The notes under the pieces are model-generated. The model saw only the letters and a program-made list of their open reading frames with translations. It ran no database searches and had not been told where the DNA came from. Below are positions 7,783-17,429 of a stretch of DNA of 64,000 nucleotides, one piece after another; the first letter of the stretch is position 1, and each line of letters begins with the position of its first letter. The DNA comes from Sandaracinus amylolyticus (GTDB lineage: Bacteria; Myxococcota_A; Polyangia; Polyangiales; Sandaracinaceae). The position numbers were made by a program, and so were the translations under genes. The DNA lies in the NCBI RefSeq assembly GCF_021631985.1, contig NZ_CP070225.1, positions 2,294,001 to 2,358,000 of the forward strand, read 5' to 3'.

Positions 7783-10107
7783 ATGACATCGAGAACAGAA
7801 TTCGCGCTGCTGATCCCAGCGTTCGTCCTCTTCGCTTTCGCGCCCACCGCGCACGCCCAGACCATCACGTTCGATCAAGCCGACGGCAGCGTCTGGAACG
7901 TCGGCCCGCCGGTCGAGGTCACCGCGAATTGGCGCGGTCTCGACATCATGCTGGTCATCGACGAGTCGGGGTCGGTGGACGGCGCGGAGTTCGCGCAGAT
8001 CTCCGCCGCCGTTCGCGGCCTGGCGGGTGCGCTGCCGCTCGAGCGAGGCATCCGCGTAGGCGTGGTGAAGTACTCGTCGTACGCACGCCTCACGCTGCCG
8101 CTGACGAGCGACCCGACGCGGATCGACGAAGCCCTCGGCCAACGCACGTTCCCCGGCGGCAGCACCGCGACCGCGATGGGCATCACCACGGCGACGAGCC
8201 ACCTGACGTCGTGGGCCCGGGTCGGCGTGCAGCGAGTCCTCATCGTGATCACCGACGGCTACTGCACGTGCGCCACCGGGGACATCACGAACGCGATCTC
8301 GCCCTTCGCGGCCGCCGGGGGGTTCGCGTACGCCCTCGGGTTCGGCGAGGCGCGCGCGTCGGAGCTCGCGCTGATCGCGACGCGCGGCACCGGCGCGACG
8401 ACCGTGTTCATCAGCGCGCTCGACGCGCTCGACGAGAGCGCGGCGGCGGTGGCGGCGCAGCTCGCGGCGGTCTCCACGAGCGCGACCGCGACGATGCCCG
8501 ACGCCACCACCGCGACCGTGACGTACGGCGCGAACCAGCGCGTCGCGCTGCCGCCCTTCGTGCTCGCGCCCGGCGACAACGTGTTCCGGCTCGACTGGCC
8601 GCGGCTCGGTGGGACGACGGGCTCTGCGACGGTCACGCTCGAAGGGCGCGTCACCGACCTCGCGTGGACCGTGCCGGCGAGCATCACGACGACCGAGGAC
8701 ACGTCGCGCGCGCTGACGGGCGCCGACGCGATCGAGCTCGACGGCCCGTACCTCGCGCCGCACGCGCTCACGATCACCCTCGATCCTGCGGCCGCGGGCA
8801 CGCTCGAGCTCGACGACGGAGCGCTCACCGGCACCGGCAGCGGCACCGCGAGCCTCTCGTACACCGGAAGCCTCACCGCGATGCAGGCGGCGCTCGCGAC
8901 GCTCGCCTTCGTTCCGGCGCCCGACCATCACGGGAGCGCGCTGCTGCGCCTCGCTGCCGACGCGGGCGATGGGCCGCTCTCGCAGCAGGTCATGATCACC
9001 GTCACGCCGGTGAACGACGCGCCGACGTCCGGCGACGACTCGCTGGTCGTGTACGACGATCGTCCGGTCTCGATCTCGCCCGCGACGCTGCTCGCGAACG
9101 ACAGCGCGGGACCGCTCGAGACGGAGCAGGCGCTCACCATCACGACGCCGTCGAGCACGACGGCGGGTGGCGTGCTCGCGTGGGTCGACGGTCAGCTCGT
9201 GTACACGCCTCCGACCGTCGCGATCACGTCCGACGGATTCGCGTACGACGTCGTCGACGACGGGATCACCGGCGATGCGCCGGACCCGCTCGGCGCGAGC
9301 GCGCAGGTCTCGCTCGACGTGGTCGCGGCGCCGCTGCTCTCCACCCCGGTCGAGGTCACGGGCACCGAGGGCACGCCGGTGGCGCTCGGGGTCGAGATCG
9401 GCGCGGGGTCGGGCGCGACGTTCTCGGGCATCGTGCGCGTCGAGGGCGTGCCCGAGGGCGTCTCGCTCTCGGCGGGCGAGTCGGTGGACGCGGGCGTGTG
9501 GGAGCTCGCGGTCGAACAGCTCGCGAGCCTCACGCTGATCGCGCGCGACGACGGTGACTTCGTGCTCTCGGTGGGCGCGGTCGTCGACGACAGCCGCGGC
9601 CCGCGCGCGACGCTCGCGCCCCGCGACATCGCAGTCTCGATCGGGCCTGCCGCGCCGCAGATCACGCTCGAGCCGGGCCCCTACGTCGCCGACGCGGAGG
9701 GCGCGATCACGCTCCGCGGGACCTACTCGGATCCCGGCGTCGACGATGCGCACGTCCTCTCGGTCGACTGGGGCGACGGCACCGAGGTGGTCGACGGACC
9801 GGTCGAGGGCGGGCGCTTCGAGGTGAGCCACACCTACGAGGCGCGCGGCGAGCACGACGTGACGCTGGTGCTCGAGGACGACGACGGAGAGAGCGCGAGC
9901 GTGACCGTAGTCGTCACCTTCGGGACGGCGGGCGGCGACGCCGGGATCGGCGGCGGCGACGCGGGCATCGCTGCGGACGGTGGAGCGGTGGTGCGGCCCG
10001 CGTCGTCGGGCTGTGGATGCAGCGTGCAGCCGGCGCTCGGGCCGGGCGCGACGGGCTGGGCGTTCCTCGTCCTCGCGCTCGTCGCGATGCGACGCCGTCG
10101 CGGCTGA
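7783..10107 (+). CDS. Secreted von Willebrand factor A / PKD-domain surface protein with MYXO-CTERM-like anchor
   Basis: Exported surface protein of 774 aa. A signal peptide (about 1-26, ending AHA-Q) is followed by a VWA domain at about 52-230 with an intact MIDAS start DESGS at 60-64. The middle is built of beta-rich, Thr/Val/Ala-rich segments resembling tandem Ig/cadherin-like repeats. A PKD domain near 640-715 shows VDWGDG and SHTYEARGEHDV. The C-terminus has a Gly/Asp spacer, a SGCGCS cysteine motif, a hydrophobic helix (GWAFLVLALVAM) and RRRRG, the layout of the MYXO-CTERM sorting signal. Metal-dependent adhesion is the family expectation; the ligand is unknown. An imperfect hairpin follows the stop. 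Confidence 0.87.
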   Translation: MTSRTEFALLIPAFVLFAFAPTAHAQTITFDQADGSVWNVGPPVEVTANWRGLDIMLVIDESGSVDGAEFAQISAAVRGLAGALPLERGIRVGVVKYSSYARLTLPLTSDPTRIDEALGQRTFPGGSTATAMGITTATSHLTSWARVGVQRVLIVITDGYCTCATGDITNAISPFAAAGGFAYALGFGEARASELALIATRGTGATTVFISALDALDESAAAVAAQLAAVSTSATATMPDATTATVTYGANQRVALPPFVLAPGDNVFRLDWPRLGGTTGSATVTLEGRVTDLAWTVPASITTTEDTSRALTGADAIELDGPYLAPHALTITLDPAAAGTLELDDGALTGTGSGTASLSYTGSLTAMQAALATLAFVPAPDHHGSALLRLAADAGDGPLSQQVMITVTPVNDAPTSGDDSLVVYDDRPVSISPATLLANDSAGPLETEQALTITTPSSTTAGGVLAWVDGQLVYTPPTVAITSDGFAYDVVDDGITGDAPDPLGASAQVSLDVVAAPLLSTPVEVTGTEGTPVALGVEIGAGSGATFSGIVRVEGVPEGVSLSAGESVDAGVWELAVEQLASLTLIARDDGDFVLSVGAVVDDSRGPRATLAPRDIAVSIGPAAPQITLEPGPYVADAEGAITLRGTYSDPGVDDAHVLSVDWGDGTEVVDGPVEGGRFEVSHTYEARGEHDVTLVLEDDDGESASVTVVVTFGTAGGDAGIGGGDAGIAADGGAVVRPASSGCGCSVQPALGPGATGWAFLVLALVAMRRRRG

Positions 10108-10112
10108 GCGCA

Positions 10113-10158
10113 GCACGGGACGCGCGCCGTGATCGAGACGGCGCGGCGCGCGTCGTGC
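10113..10158 (+). terminator. Imperfect GC-rich hairpin after the VWA gene
   Basis: Arms 10113-10130 and 10138-10158 pair imperfectly around the loop GATCGAG, just after the stop at 10107. There is no T-run, so its role as a terminator is uncertain. Confidence 0.3.
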
Positions 10159-10189
10159 GATCCTCCTCGTCACGCGAGAGGGGGTGGAG

Positions 10190-11290
10190 ATGCGCGAGGG
10201 ACGAGCGATCGGGATCGCGGCGTGGCTGGCGGTGTGCGCGTGGACGACCGGCTGTGACGAGGGCGGCGGCAGCATCACGCTCGACGAGTACGGCGCGGAG
10301 TCGGCCGAGGCGACCTGCGCGACGATCGAGCGCTGCTACGGGCCGGATCTCGTCGAGGCGCTCGCGGGGCCCGACTGCGTCGGCAGCGCGCAGCGCACGC
10401 TCGAGCAGGCGTCGCTGCCGCAGATCGAGGCGGCGATCGCGGCGGGCACGGTGCAGTACGACGGCGCGGCGGCGCGCGAGTGCGTCGACGCGGTGGCCGA
10501 TGCGTCGTGCGCGGCGATCGATCGCGCGTCACTCCCGGCGTGCGAGGACGCCTTCGTGGGCACGGTCGCGGCGGGCGGCGCGTGCGCGCTGGACGAGGAG
10601 TGCGCCGGCGACGCGTTCTGCCGCATCGAGCTGACGTGCCCGGGCACCTGTCAGGCGCGCGTGCCGAGCGGCAGCGCGTGCGAGGGCGACGACGAGTGCC
10701 AGGCCGCGCTGCGCTGTCTCGGCGGCACGTGTCAGGCGCCCGCGCGCGAAGGTGCGGCGTGCGGTGGCGGCACCGAGATCGAGTGCGCCGCGGGGCTCGT
10801 GTGCCTCGGCCAGCAGGAGCCGAGCGCGACGATGCCCGAGGGTCGCACCGGGCTCTGTCGCTCGCTCCCCGCGACCCAGACCGCGGCGATCGGCGCGACG
10901 TGTGATCCCGACAACGGTCCGCTGTGCGTGAGCGGCGTGTCGTGCGCGCTCATCGGCGTGACCGCGGGGACGACTCCGGTGTTCGAGTGCGTCGCGGCGT
11001 CGACCTCGGGCGGCGCGTGCAACCTCGGGTTCCCCGATCCCTGCCCGTTCGATCACACCTGCGAAGGAGTCGATCTCGCGATGGGCGACTTCGAGGGCAC
11101 TTGCGTCGCGCTCCCGCGCGCGGGCGAGCCCTGTCCGAACAACCGCTGCGGGCGCGACGCGTGGTGCTCGAGTGGGACGTGCCGCGCGGTGCAGAGCATC
11201 GGCTCGGCGTGCACCAGTGACGCCGATTGCTTCTCGGGATTCTGCGACGGCGGGACGTGCGCCGAGGGAGTGCTCTGCACCGAGCGCTGA
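10190..11290 (+). CDS. Cysteine-rich predicted lipoprotein
   Basis: Predicted exported lipoprotein of 366 aa. A hydrophobic leader ends in TTGC with Cys22 as candidate lipid site; the -3 residue is not Leu, so the lipobox is imperfect. The mature part opens with a helical domain (about 30-125) containing four or more Cys. It continues with repeated units of the form GxxCxxxxxCxxxxxCxxGxC, such as GGACALDEECAGDAFC and GSACTSDADCFSGFC, a disulfide pattern common in myxobacterial secreted proteins. No catalytic motif is seen. The ATG at 10190 is preferred over a GTG at 10184; both sit behind GAGAGGGGG. Function unknown. Confidence 0.82.
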   Translation: MREGRAIGIAAWLAVCAWTTGCDEGGGSITLDEYGAESAEATCATIERCYGPDLVEALAGPDCVGSAQRTLEQASLPQIEAAIAAGTVQYDGAAARECVDAVADASCAAIDRASLPACEDAFVGTVAAGGACALDEECAGDAFCRIELTCPGTCQARVPSGSACEGDDECQAALRCLGGTCQAPAREGAACGGGTEIECAAGLVCLGQQEPSATMPEGRTGLCRSLPATQTAAIGATCDPDNGPLCVSGVSCALIGVTAGTTPVFECVAASTSGGACNLGFPDPCPFDHTCEGVDLAMGDFEGTCVALPRAGEPCPNNRCGRDAWCSSGTCRAVQSIGSACTSDADCFSGFCDGGTCAEGVLCTER

Positions 11291-11296
11291 ATTCGA

Positions 11297-11329
11297 GACT
11301 GGCACTCTCGATTCGCGAGAGTGCCAGTC
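11297..11329. terminator. Perfect 14-bp hairpin between convergent genes
   Basis: The arm GACTGGCACTCTCG (11297-11310) is exactly complementary to 11316-11329 around the 5-base loop ATTCG. It lies between the stops of the Cys-rich lipoprotein (+) and the sterol desaturase (-), so it can terminate both. There is no long T-run on either side. Confidence 0.75.
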
Positions 11330-11339
11330 GTCGTCTGGC

Positions 11340-12095
11340 TCAGCGCAGGACGCCTTCGGGCAATTCGCCCGACTTCTCCACGGCCTCGGGGTCCTTCCAC
11401 GTTCCCATCAGTCGGTCCCAGAACGTGAAGAACTGCCCGTAGTTGTAGTCGTAGTACCAGTGGTGCAGCGTGTGGTGGCCCGTGTAGTTGATCCACTTGA
11501 ACCGCACGAACGACACGCGGTCGTGGATCATCACCGACCACACCGACACGAAGCTCACCATCACCAGGTAGATCGGCCCGTAGAGCGGGAAGATGAAGCC
11601 GAAGAGGTGATGCGGGAGCGCCTGCAGGAACGAGTCGAGCGGGTGGAACGCCATGCTCACCCACGACGTCGTGACGCGCCACTCGTGGTGGTACTTGTGG
11701 AGCCAGTGATAGCCCTTGTCCGTGTGCAGCCAGCGATGTGCCCAGTAGATGCACGTCTCGGTGAACACGAGGTAGAGGACGAAGCTCGCGGCGAGCCAGC
11801 CCCAGCCGTACTCGCCGATGTCCCAGTAGATGCGGCTGTGCCCGCTCGCGATGAGGATGTGGAACGGCATCATCAGCACGACGTTGCCGATCGTGCCGAT
11901 GACACCCCACTTCTGCGCGGCGCGATTGGCCTTCGCGTCCGGCGTGTACGTCGGGTGGAAGCGCTCCTTGCCCCAGACGAAGAAGATCAGATAGCTGAGG
12001 CCCGAGAGCGTGAAGTACAGCGTGAGACCCGCGATCGTCAGGAAGACGAACTGGTTGAGCGGAGTCTCTGGAATGCCGAGCAGACGCAGGATCAT
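11340..12095 (-). CDS. Sterol desaturase / fatty acid hydroxylase superfamily membrane enzyme
   Basis: Di-iron membrane oxidase family that includes the C-5 sterol desaturase ERG3. All histidine clusters are present: HRWLH at 120-124, HKYHH at 133-137, HPLD at 151 and HHTLHH at 207-212. Hydrophobic segments lie at about 15-40, 66-84, 98-118 and 165-190. At 251 aa the length is typical. ATG 12095 has no strong ribosome site. It is convergent with the Cys-rich lipoprotein. Substrate could be a sterol, hopanoid-like lipid or fatty acyl chain; the similarity to ERG3-type proteins is suggestive only. Confidence 0.9.
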   Translation of the reverse strand: MILRLLGIPETPLNQFVFLTIAGLTLYFTLSGLSYLIFFVWGKERFHPTYTPDAKANRAAQKWGVIGTIGNVVLMMPFHILIASGHSRIYWDIGEYGWGWLAASFVLYLVFTETCIYWAHRWLHTDKGYHWLHKYHHEWRVTTSWVSMAFHPLDSFLQALPHHLFGFIFPLYGPIYLVMVSFVSVWSVMIHDRVSFVRFKWINYTGHHTLHHWYYDYNYGQFFTFWDRLMGTWKDPEAVEKSGELPEGVLR

Positions 12096-12143
12096 GGCGG
12101 CCGAGACTACGACCGGGCAGGGGGATCGGTCGAGCCGCGTCGG

Positions 12144-12174
12144 GGGTGCGCCGTGAGAGAGCAGGGTGCGCCGT
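12144..12174. repeat. Two direct copies of GGGTGCGCCGT spaced 20 bp
   Basis: GGGTGCGCCGT occurs at 12144-12154 and 12164-12174, a 20-base period (about two helical turns), in the 232-base gap between the divergent desaturase and metallo-hydrolase genes. A short dyad CGTTG/CAACG lies at 12212-12227. The two could be regulator sites; no promoter hexamers are obvious. Confidence 0.45.
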
Positions 12175-12327
12175 ATCGCTGCTCCAGGATGGTGCGACGC
12201 GCGCGGATGATCGTTGTTTCGTCAACGGATCGCGCGCGGCACGAGCATCGCAATCGACGCCTCGCGAGGACTCGAAGACCGTCCAGCGCTCCGGCAGTCG
12301 GGCGGCGTCCTCGGGAAGGCGGCGGAC

Positions 12328-13178
12328 ATGGGCATCGACATCCGGTTCTGGGGCGTGCGCGGGAGCATCGCATCGCCCGGCCCGCGCACTGCGGGCGTCG
12401 GCGGCAACACGAGCTGCGTCGAGGTGCGCTGCGGCGATCGTGTGGTCGTGCTCGACGTCGGCACGGGCGCGCGGGGGCTCGGCGATCGCCTCGCGCGCGA
12501 GGGCGTGGAGGACGTGCAGGTGCTGCTCTCGCATCTGCACTGGGATCACATCCAGGGGCTGCCCTTCTTCGCGCCGGCGTGGATCCCCGGGCGGCGCGTC
12601 ACGATGCGCGGCGCGCCCTCGACGTCGACGCCGGGGCTCTCGCTCGAGGGCTCGATCGCCGCGCAGATGATGCCGCCGCACTTCCCGGTGCGGCTCGAGG
12701 ACATGCGCGCGACCATCGCGTTCGAAGAGATCGCGCTCGGCCGCGACGTCGCGATCGACGACGTGATCGTGCGCGCGGCGCGGCTCGCGCATCCGGGTGG
12801 GGTGCTCGGGTGGCGCATCGAGCACGCGGGGCGGAGCGTGGTGTACGCGACCGACACCGAGCACGTCGTGGGCGGCGAGCCCGACGCGACGCTGGTGGAG
12901 CTCGCGCGCGATGCCGACGTGCTGATCTACGACGCGATGGACAGCGACGAGGAGCACGCGACGCGCATCGGGTGGGGCCACTCGACGTGGAGCGCGGGCG
13001 TCGCGGTGGCGGACGCGGCGCGCGTGGGGCAGCTCGTGCTGTTCCACCACGATCCGCAGCGCGACGACGACGCGGTGGAGGCGATCGAGCGCGTCGCGGC
13101 GGAGCGGCGCCACGGCACGATCGCGGCGCGCGAGGGCATGGTGATCGGCCTCGGAGGGAGGAGCGAGGCGAGGGCGGC

Positions 13179-13182
<4 letters not shown>
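12328..13182 (+). CDS. MBL-fold metallo-hydrolase
   Basis: Metallo-beta-lactamase-fold hydrolase of 284 aa. It opens with IRFWGVRGSIASPGP, contains GGNTSCVEV and has the metal motif HLHWDH at 69-74. HPGGVLGWRIE, the Asp of YATDTEH and the late FHHDP supply the remaining ligands. This pattern is shared with the cAMP phosphodiesterase-like/RNase Z-like group. It is cytosolic, without a signal peptide. ATG 12328 is preferred because it matches the conserved family start and follows GAAGGCGGCGG. Its stop overlaps the GTG of the sigma-54 activator gene by 4 bases, so the two are translationally coupled. A nucleotide or phosphodiester substrate is possible but unproven. Confidence 0.9.
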
Positions 13183-14696
<1,514 letters not shown>

Positions 14697-14734
14697 GTCC
14701 TTGCCGGAGTGCTCGACCCGCAGGTCCCGAGCGA

Positions 14735-16135
14735 TCAGTCCTCGGGGAACGCGGCGCGACACGCCGCGAGACGCGCCTCGTCGATCGGTGCCTCGGCGAG
14801 CTGGGGCGGCGTCGCGAAGGCGGCGTTCGAGAAGTCGAACATGTCGAGCATCGGCCACGCGTTCGCGTCGCGCGCGCTCATCGCGGGCAGCAGGTAGCGC
14901 GCCTGCAGGAGGCGCACGACGCTCGAGAGATCGGTGACGCGATCGGACACGTGCGCGGGTCGCGAGTACGGGCTCACGATGACGAGCGGCACGCGGAACC
15001 CGAGGCGATCGAAGTCGCCCGCGGCGTGCGAGGGACCGAGCGCGGGCGCGTGATCGCCGGGCGGGCACGCCTCGGGGGGAGGCACGTGATCGTAGAACCC
15101 GCCCCACTCGTCGTAGGTCAGGATGATCGCGGACTCGCGCCAGATCGGGCTCGCCATGATCATCGTGACGATCTCGCGGATCCACGCCTGGCCGTTCTGC
15201 ACGTCGGCGTGCGGGTGCTCGTCGTGCGCGTCGATGCCCTGCGCGAAGTCCCACGAGGGATCGATGTACGTGACCTCGGCGACGTCGCCGCTCGCGAGAT
15301 CGGCGGCGAAGTGATCGTACGAGCGGATGCGCACGCGCTGCGCCGGTGCGAGCGCCCAGTGCGGATACGCGCCGTACACGAAGGGCACGGTCTCGTAGTA
15401 GATGCGCCACGACACGCCGGCGCGATCGAGCTGCTGGTAGATGATGTGATCGCCCTCCGCGGGGAGGTTCTCGCGCGGGATGGCGTCGTTCGAGACGAGA
15501 CCGAACGACGTGCCGCTCAGGGAGTACTCGCGGTTGACCCACGTCGGCCCGAGCATCGAGCAGTGGTGGTGATCGCTCATCGCGAACGTGCGGTAGAGGT
15601 CCCAGTAGAACGGCAGATCGGAGCCGTCGTACCAGCCCATCGCGCGTCGACCGTCGGGATCGTTCTGGCGCACGAAGCCGTCGTTCGCGCCGCCGTTCCA
15701 CTGGGTGTGACCCGCGTTCCAGCTGTGGCCGGTGTCGCTGGTGCAGTACTCGGTCTGGTGGAACGTCGAGACCGGCGCGCCGCCGGTGTCGGGGTTCGTC
15801 GCGCCTTCGGCGGGCAGGCCTTCGACGCCGGGCATCGTGCCGAAGTAGTGATCGAACGAGCGGTTCTCCTGCATCAGCAGGAACCAATGGCGGATCGGGA
15901 TGTCGCCGCCGATCGGATGCTCCGCGCCGATCGTCTCCCAGGGCATCGCGCCGCGCGTGAACGTGCACGACTCGCGGCCTGCGGCGGCCTCGCTCTCGGG
16001 GATGCGCTCGTACGGTCCGGCGTCGTAGGGCTCTCGGTATGCGTCGACGCCGGCGTCGGTGGGCGCGGCATCGTCGTCGCCGCACGCGGCGAAGAGTGTG
16101 GTCGAGAGCACGACTGGAAGGAGCGCGCGTCGCAT
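14735..16135 (-). CDS. Phospholipase C-like phosphoesterase lipoprotein
   Basis: Exported member of the acid phosphatase/phospholipase C phosphoesterase family (alkaline-phosphatase-like fold), 466 aa. The signal ends FAAC with Cys18 as lipid site, followed by an Asp/Ala spacer. Family motifs are present: HWFLLMQENRSFDHYFGTM (metal and nucleophile region), AMSDHHHCSMLGPTWVNR, ILTYDEWGGFYDHVPPP and FRVPLVIVSPYSRP. Members cleave phosphodiester or phosphomonoester bonds of phospholipids or related substrates. ATG 16135 is adjacent to the downstream end of the haem-motif lipoprotein gene (11 bases apart), so both lie on one message. Substrate not determinable. Confidence 0.9.
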   Translation of the reverse strand: MRRALLPVVLSTTLFAACGDDDAAPTDAGVDAYREPYDAGPYERIPESEAAAGRESCTFTRGAMPWETIGAEHPIGGDIPIRHWFLLMQENRSFDHYFGTMPGVEGLPAEGATNPDTGGAPVSTFHQTEYCTSDTGHSWNAGHTQWNGGANDGFVRQNDPDGRRAMGWYDGSDLPFYWDLYRTFAMSDHHHCSMLGPTWVNREYSLSGTSFGLVSNDAIPRENLPAEGDHIIYQQLDRAGVSWRIYYETVPFVYGAYPHWALAPAQRVRIRSYDHFAADLASGDVAEVTYIDPSWDFAQGIDAHDEHPHADVQNGQAWIREIVTMIMASPIWRESAIILTYDEWGGFYDHVPPPEACPPGDHAPALGPSHAAGDFDRLGFRVPLVIVSPYSRPAHVSDRVTDLSSVVRLLQARYLLPAMSARDANAWPMLDMFDFSNAAFATPPQLAEAPIDEARLAACRAAFPED

Positions 16136-16146
16136 CGTGGGCCTCG

Positions 16147-16683
16147 TCAGAAGGTGCGGAGATCGAGCTCGGGTCCGAGCACGAAGTCGTTGGCGTCGGC
16201 GGTCGAGTGGCAGTGGTTGCAGCTCAGGAGCGCGCCGCCCTGCGGCGCCGTGTAGCCGTCGCCCATCGGCGGGCTCTCGCCGCGCCACTGGATGTGCGGG
16301 ACGCGGATCCCGTCGTCGCCGAGGTCGAGGTGGAGCTCGAAGAACTCCCAGCCGCGGGCGCCGCTCGCGTTGTAGGGCGCGCCGCGCTTGACCATCGCGT
16401 GGGCTTCCCAGTGCGTGGCGTCGGGGCCGCGCGTCAGGCGCACGATCGTCGTGCCGACCGGGAACTCGCGGGCGCCCTGGGGCGGACGCGCGCTCAGGTA
16501 GACGGTGCTGACGCCTCCGGGATGGATCGGCGGGACCGAGTCGGGGCCGCGGTCGAACGCGATCCAGTGGTCGAAGTGCAGGAAGTCGGCGTCGGATGCG
16601 ACGTGCTCGCGTGGCGCCTCGGACGCGCGCGTGCCGCACGCGACGAGCGCGAGGGCGAAGAGCGCGGTGCGGGCGCGAGCCAT
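16147..16683 (-). CDS. Predicted lipoprotein with a C-terminal haem c motif, cytochrome P460-like
   Basis: A 178 aa exported protein. Its leader ends LVAC with Cys16 as lipid site, and one CNHCH haem c-binding motif lies at 155-159. The body (about 35-150) is beta-rich and carries VKRG with Lys99 and GWEFFEL. That order resembles cytochrome P460, where a Lys cross-links to the haem, but the match rests on layout rather than a detailed alignment. A plain one-haem cytochrome or haem-binding lipoprotein is the alternative. It is encoded 11 bases ahead of the phospholipase C-like gene on the same strand. Electron partner and substrate are unknown. Confidence 0.6.
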   Translation of the reverse strand: MARARTALFALALVACGTRASEAPREHVASDADFLHFDHWIAFDRGPDSVPPIHPGGVSTVYLSARPPQGAREFPVGTTIVRLTRGPDATHWEAHAMVKRGAPYNASGARGWEFFELHLDLGDDGIRVPHIQWRGESPPMGDGYTAPQGGALLSCNHCHSTADANDFVLGPELDLRTF

Positions 16684-16752
16684 GCGCCGCGATGATGCGT
16701 CAAATCGCTGACCCGTTGGTCACGATTGTGCGACAAGAGTCACGGGGTGTTT

Positions 16753-17382
16753 TCAGCCGACGGGCATCTTCGGCAGGCCGAGGCGCACCGAGAGGCCCTG
16801 CTCGTCGACGTCGAAGCGCTCGATGACGAGGGCGTCCATGACCAACGCGGCGGCGGGCGCGCTCTGCGATGCCGCGCGCACGGCGGGGCAGGTGCGCAGA
16901 TCGACGCGGAGCTTCTCGCCTTCGCGATCGACCATCGCGCCCGCATCGATGCCGCCTTCGGTCGGCGGAAGGAACGGGCCCCACACCGCGCGCGCGACGA
17001 GCGCCGCGATCATGCCCGCGACGTCGCGCAGCTTCGCGTCGCTCGCGGCCTCGGGCGGATCGACCGCGAACACGATCTCCTTCGCGCCGCGCGGTGCGAA
17101 GCGCGCGCTCTCGGGGATCAACGCGGCGGCGATGGCGCGGCCCGACTCGAGCTCCGCGGTGATCTCGATGCGGCCGTCGCGGGTGCGCACGCTCGCGGCG
17201 CTCACGGTGCCTGCGCGCAGCACGGCGCGCGCGAGCTGTCGCTCGGGGATGCGCGCGCGTCGATCGCGGAGCTCGCGCAGCACGTCGCGGGCGCGCGCGA
17301 AGGGCGTGTTGCCGAGGGCCTCGCGCGCGCTGGCGGCAGCGTCGCGCACGCGGCTACGGAAGCGATCGAGTCGGTCCCCCAT
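16753..17382 (-). CDS. Unknown 209 aa protein
   Basis: Not recognised. ATG 17382 opens with a basic amphipathic region rich in Arg and Ala (residues 1-60). A beta-rich part follows (TVSAASVRTRDGRIEITAEL) and then alternating helix and strand (DVAGMIAALVARAVWGPF, LVMDALVIERFDV). No signal peptide, membrane segment or catalytic motif is seen. Codon use matches neighbours, so it is a real gene. It lies between lhr (48 bases upstream) and the haem-motif lipoprotein (69 bases downstream) on the same strand. No function is proposed. Confidence 0.7.
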   Translation of the reverse strand: MGDRLDRFRSRVRDAAASAREALGNTPFARARDVLRELRDRRARIPERQLARAVLRAGTVSAASVRTRDGRIEITAELESGRAIAAALIPESARFAPRGAKEIVFAVDPPEAASDAKLRDVAGMIAALVARAVWGPFLPPTEGGIDAGAMVDREGEKLRVDLRTCPAVRAASQSAPAAALVMDALVIERFDVDEQGLSVRLGLPKMPVG

Positions 17383-17429
17383 CGAACGGGCGGACCGTAG
17401 CACGCGCGTGCGAGCGAGACCCGGTGTCC

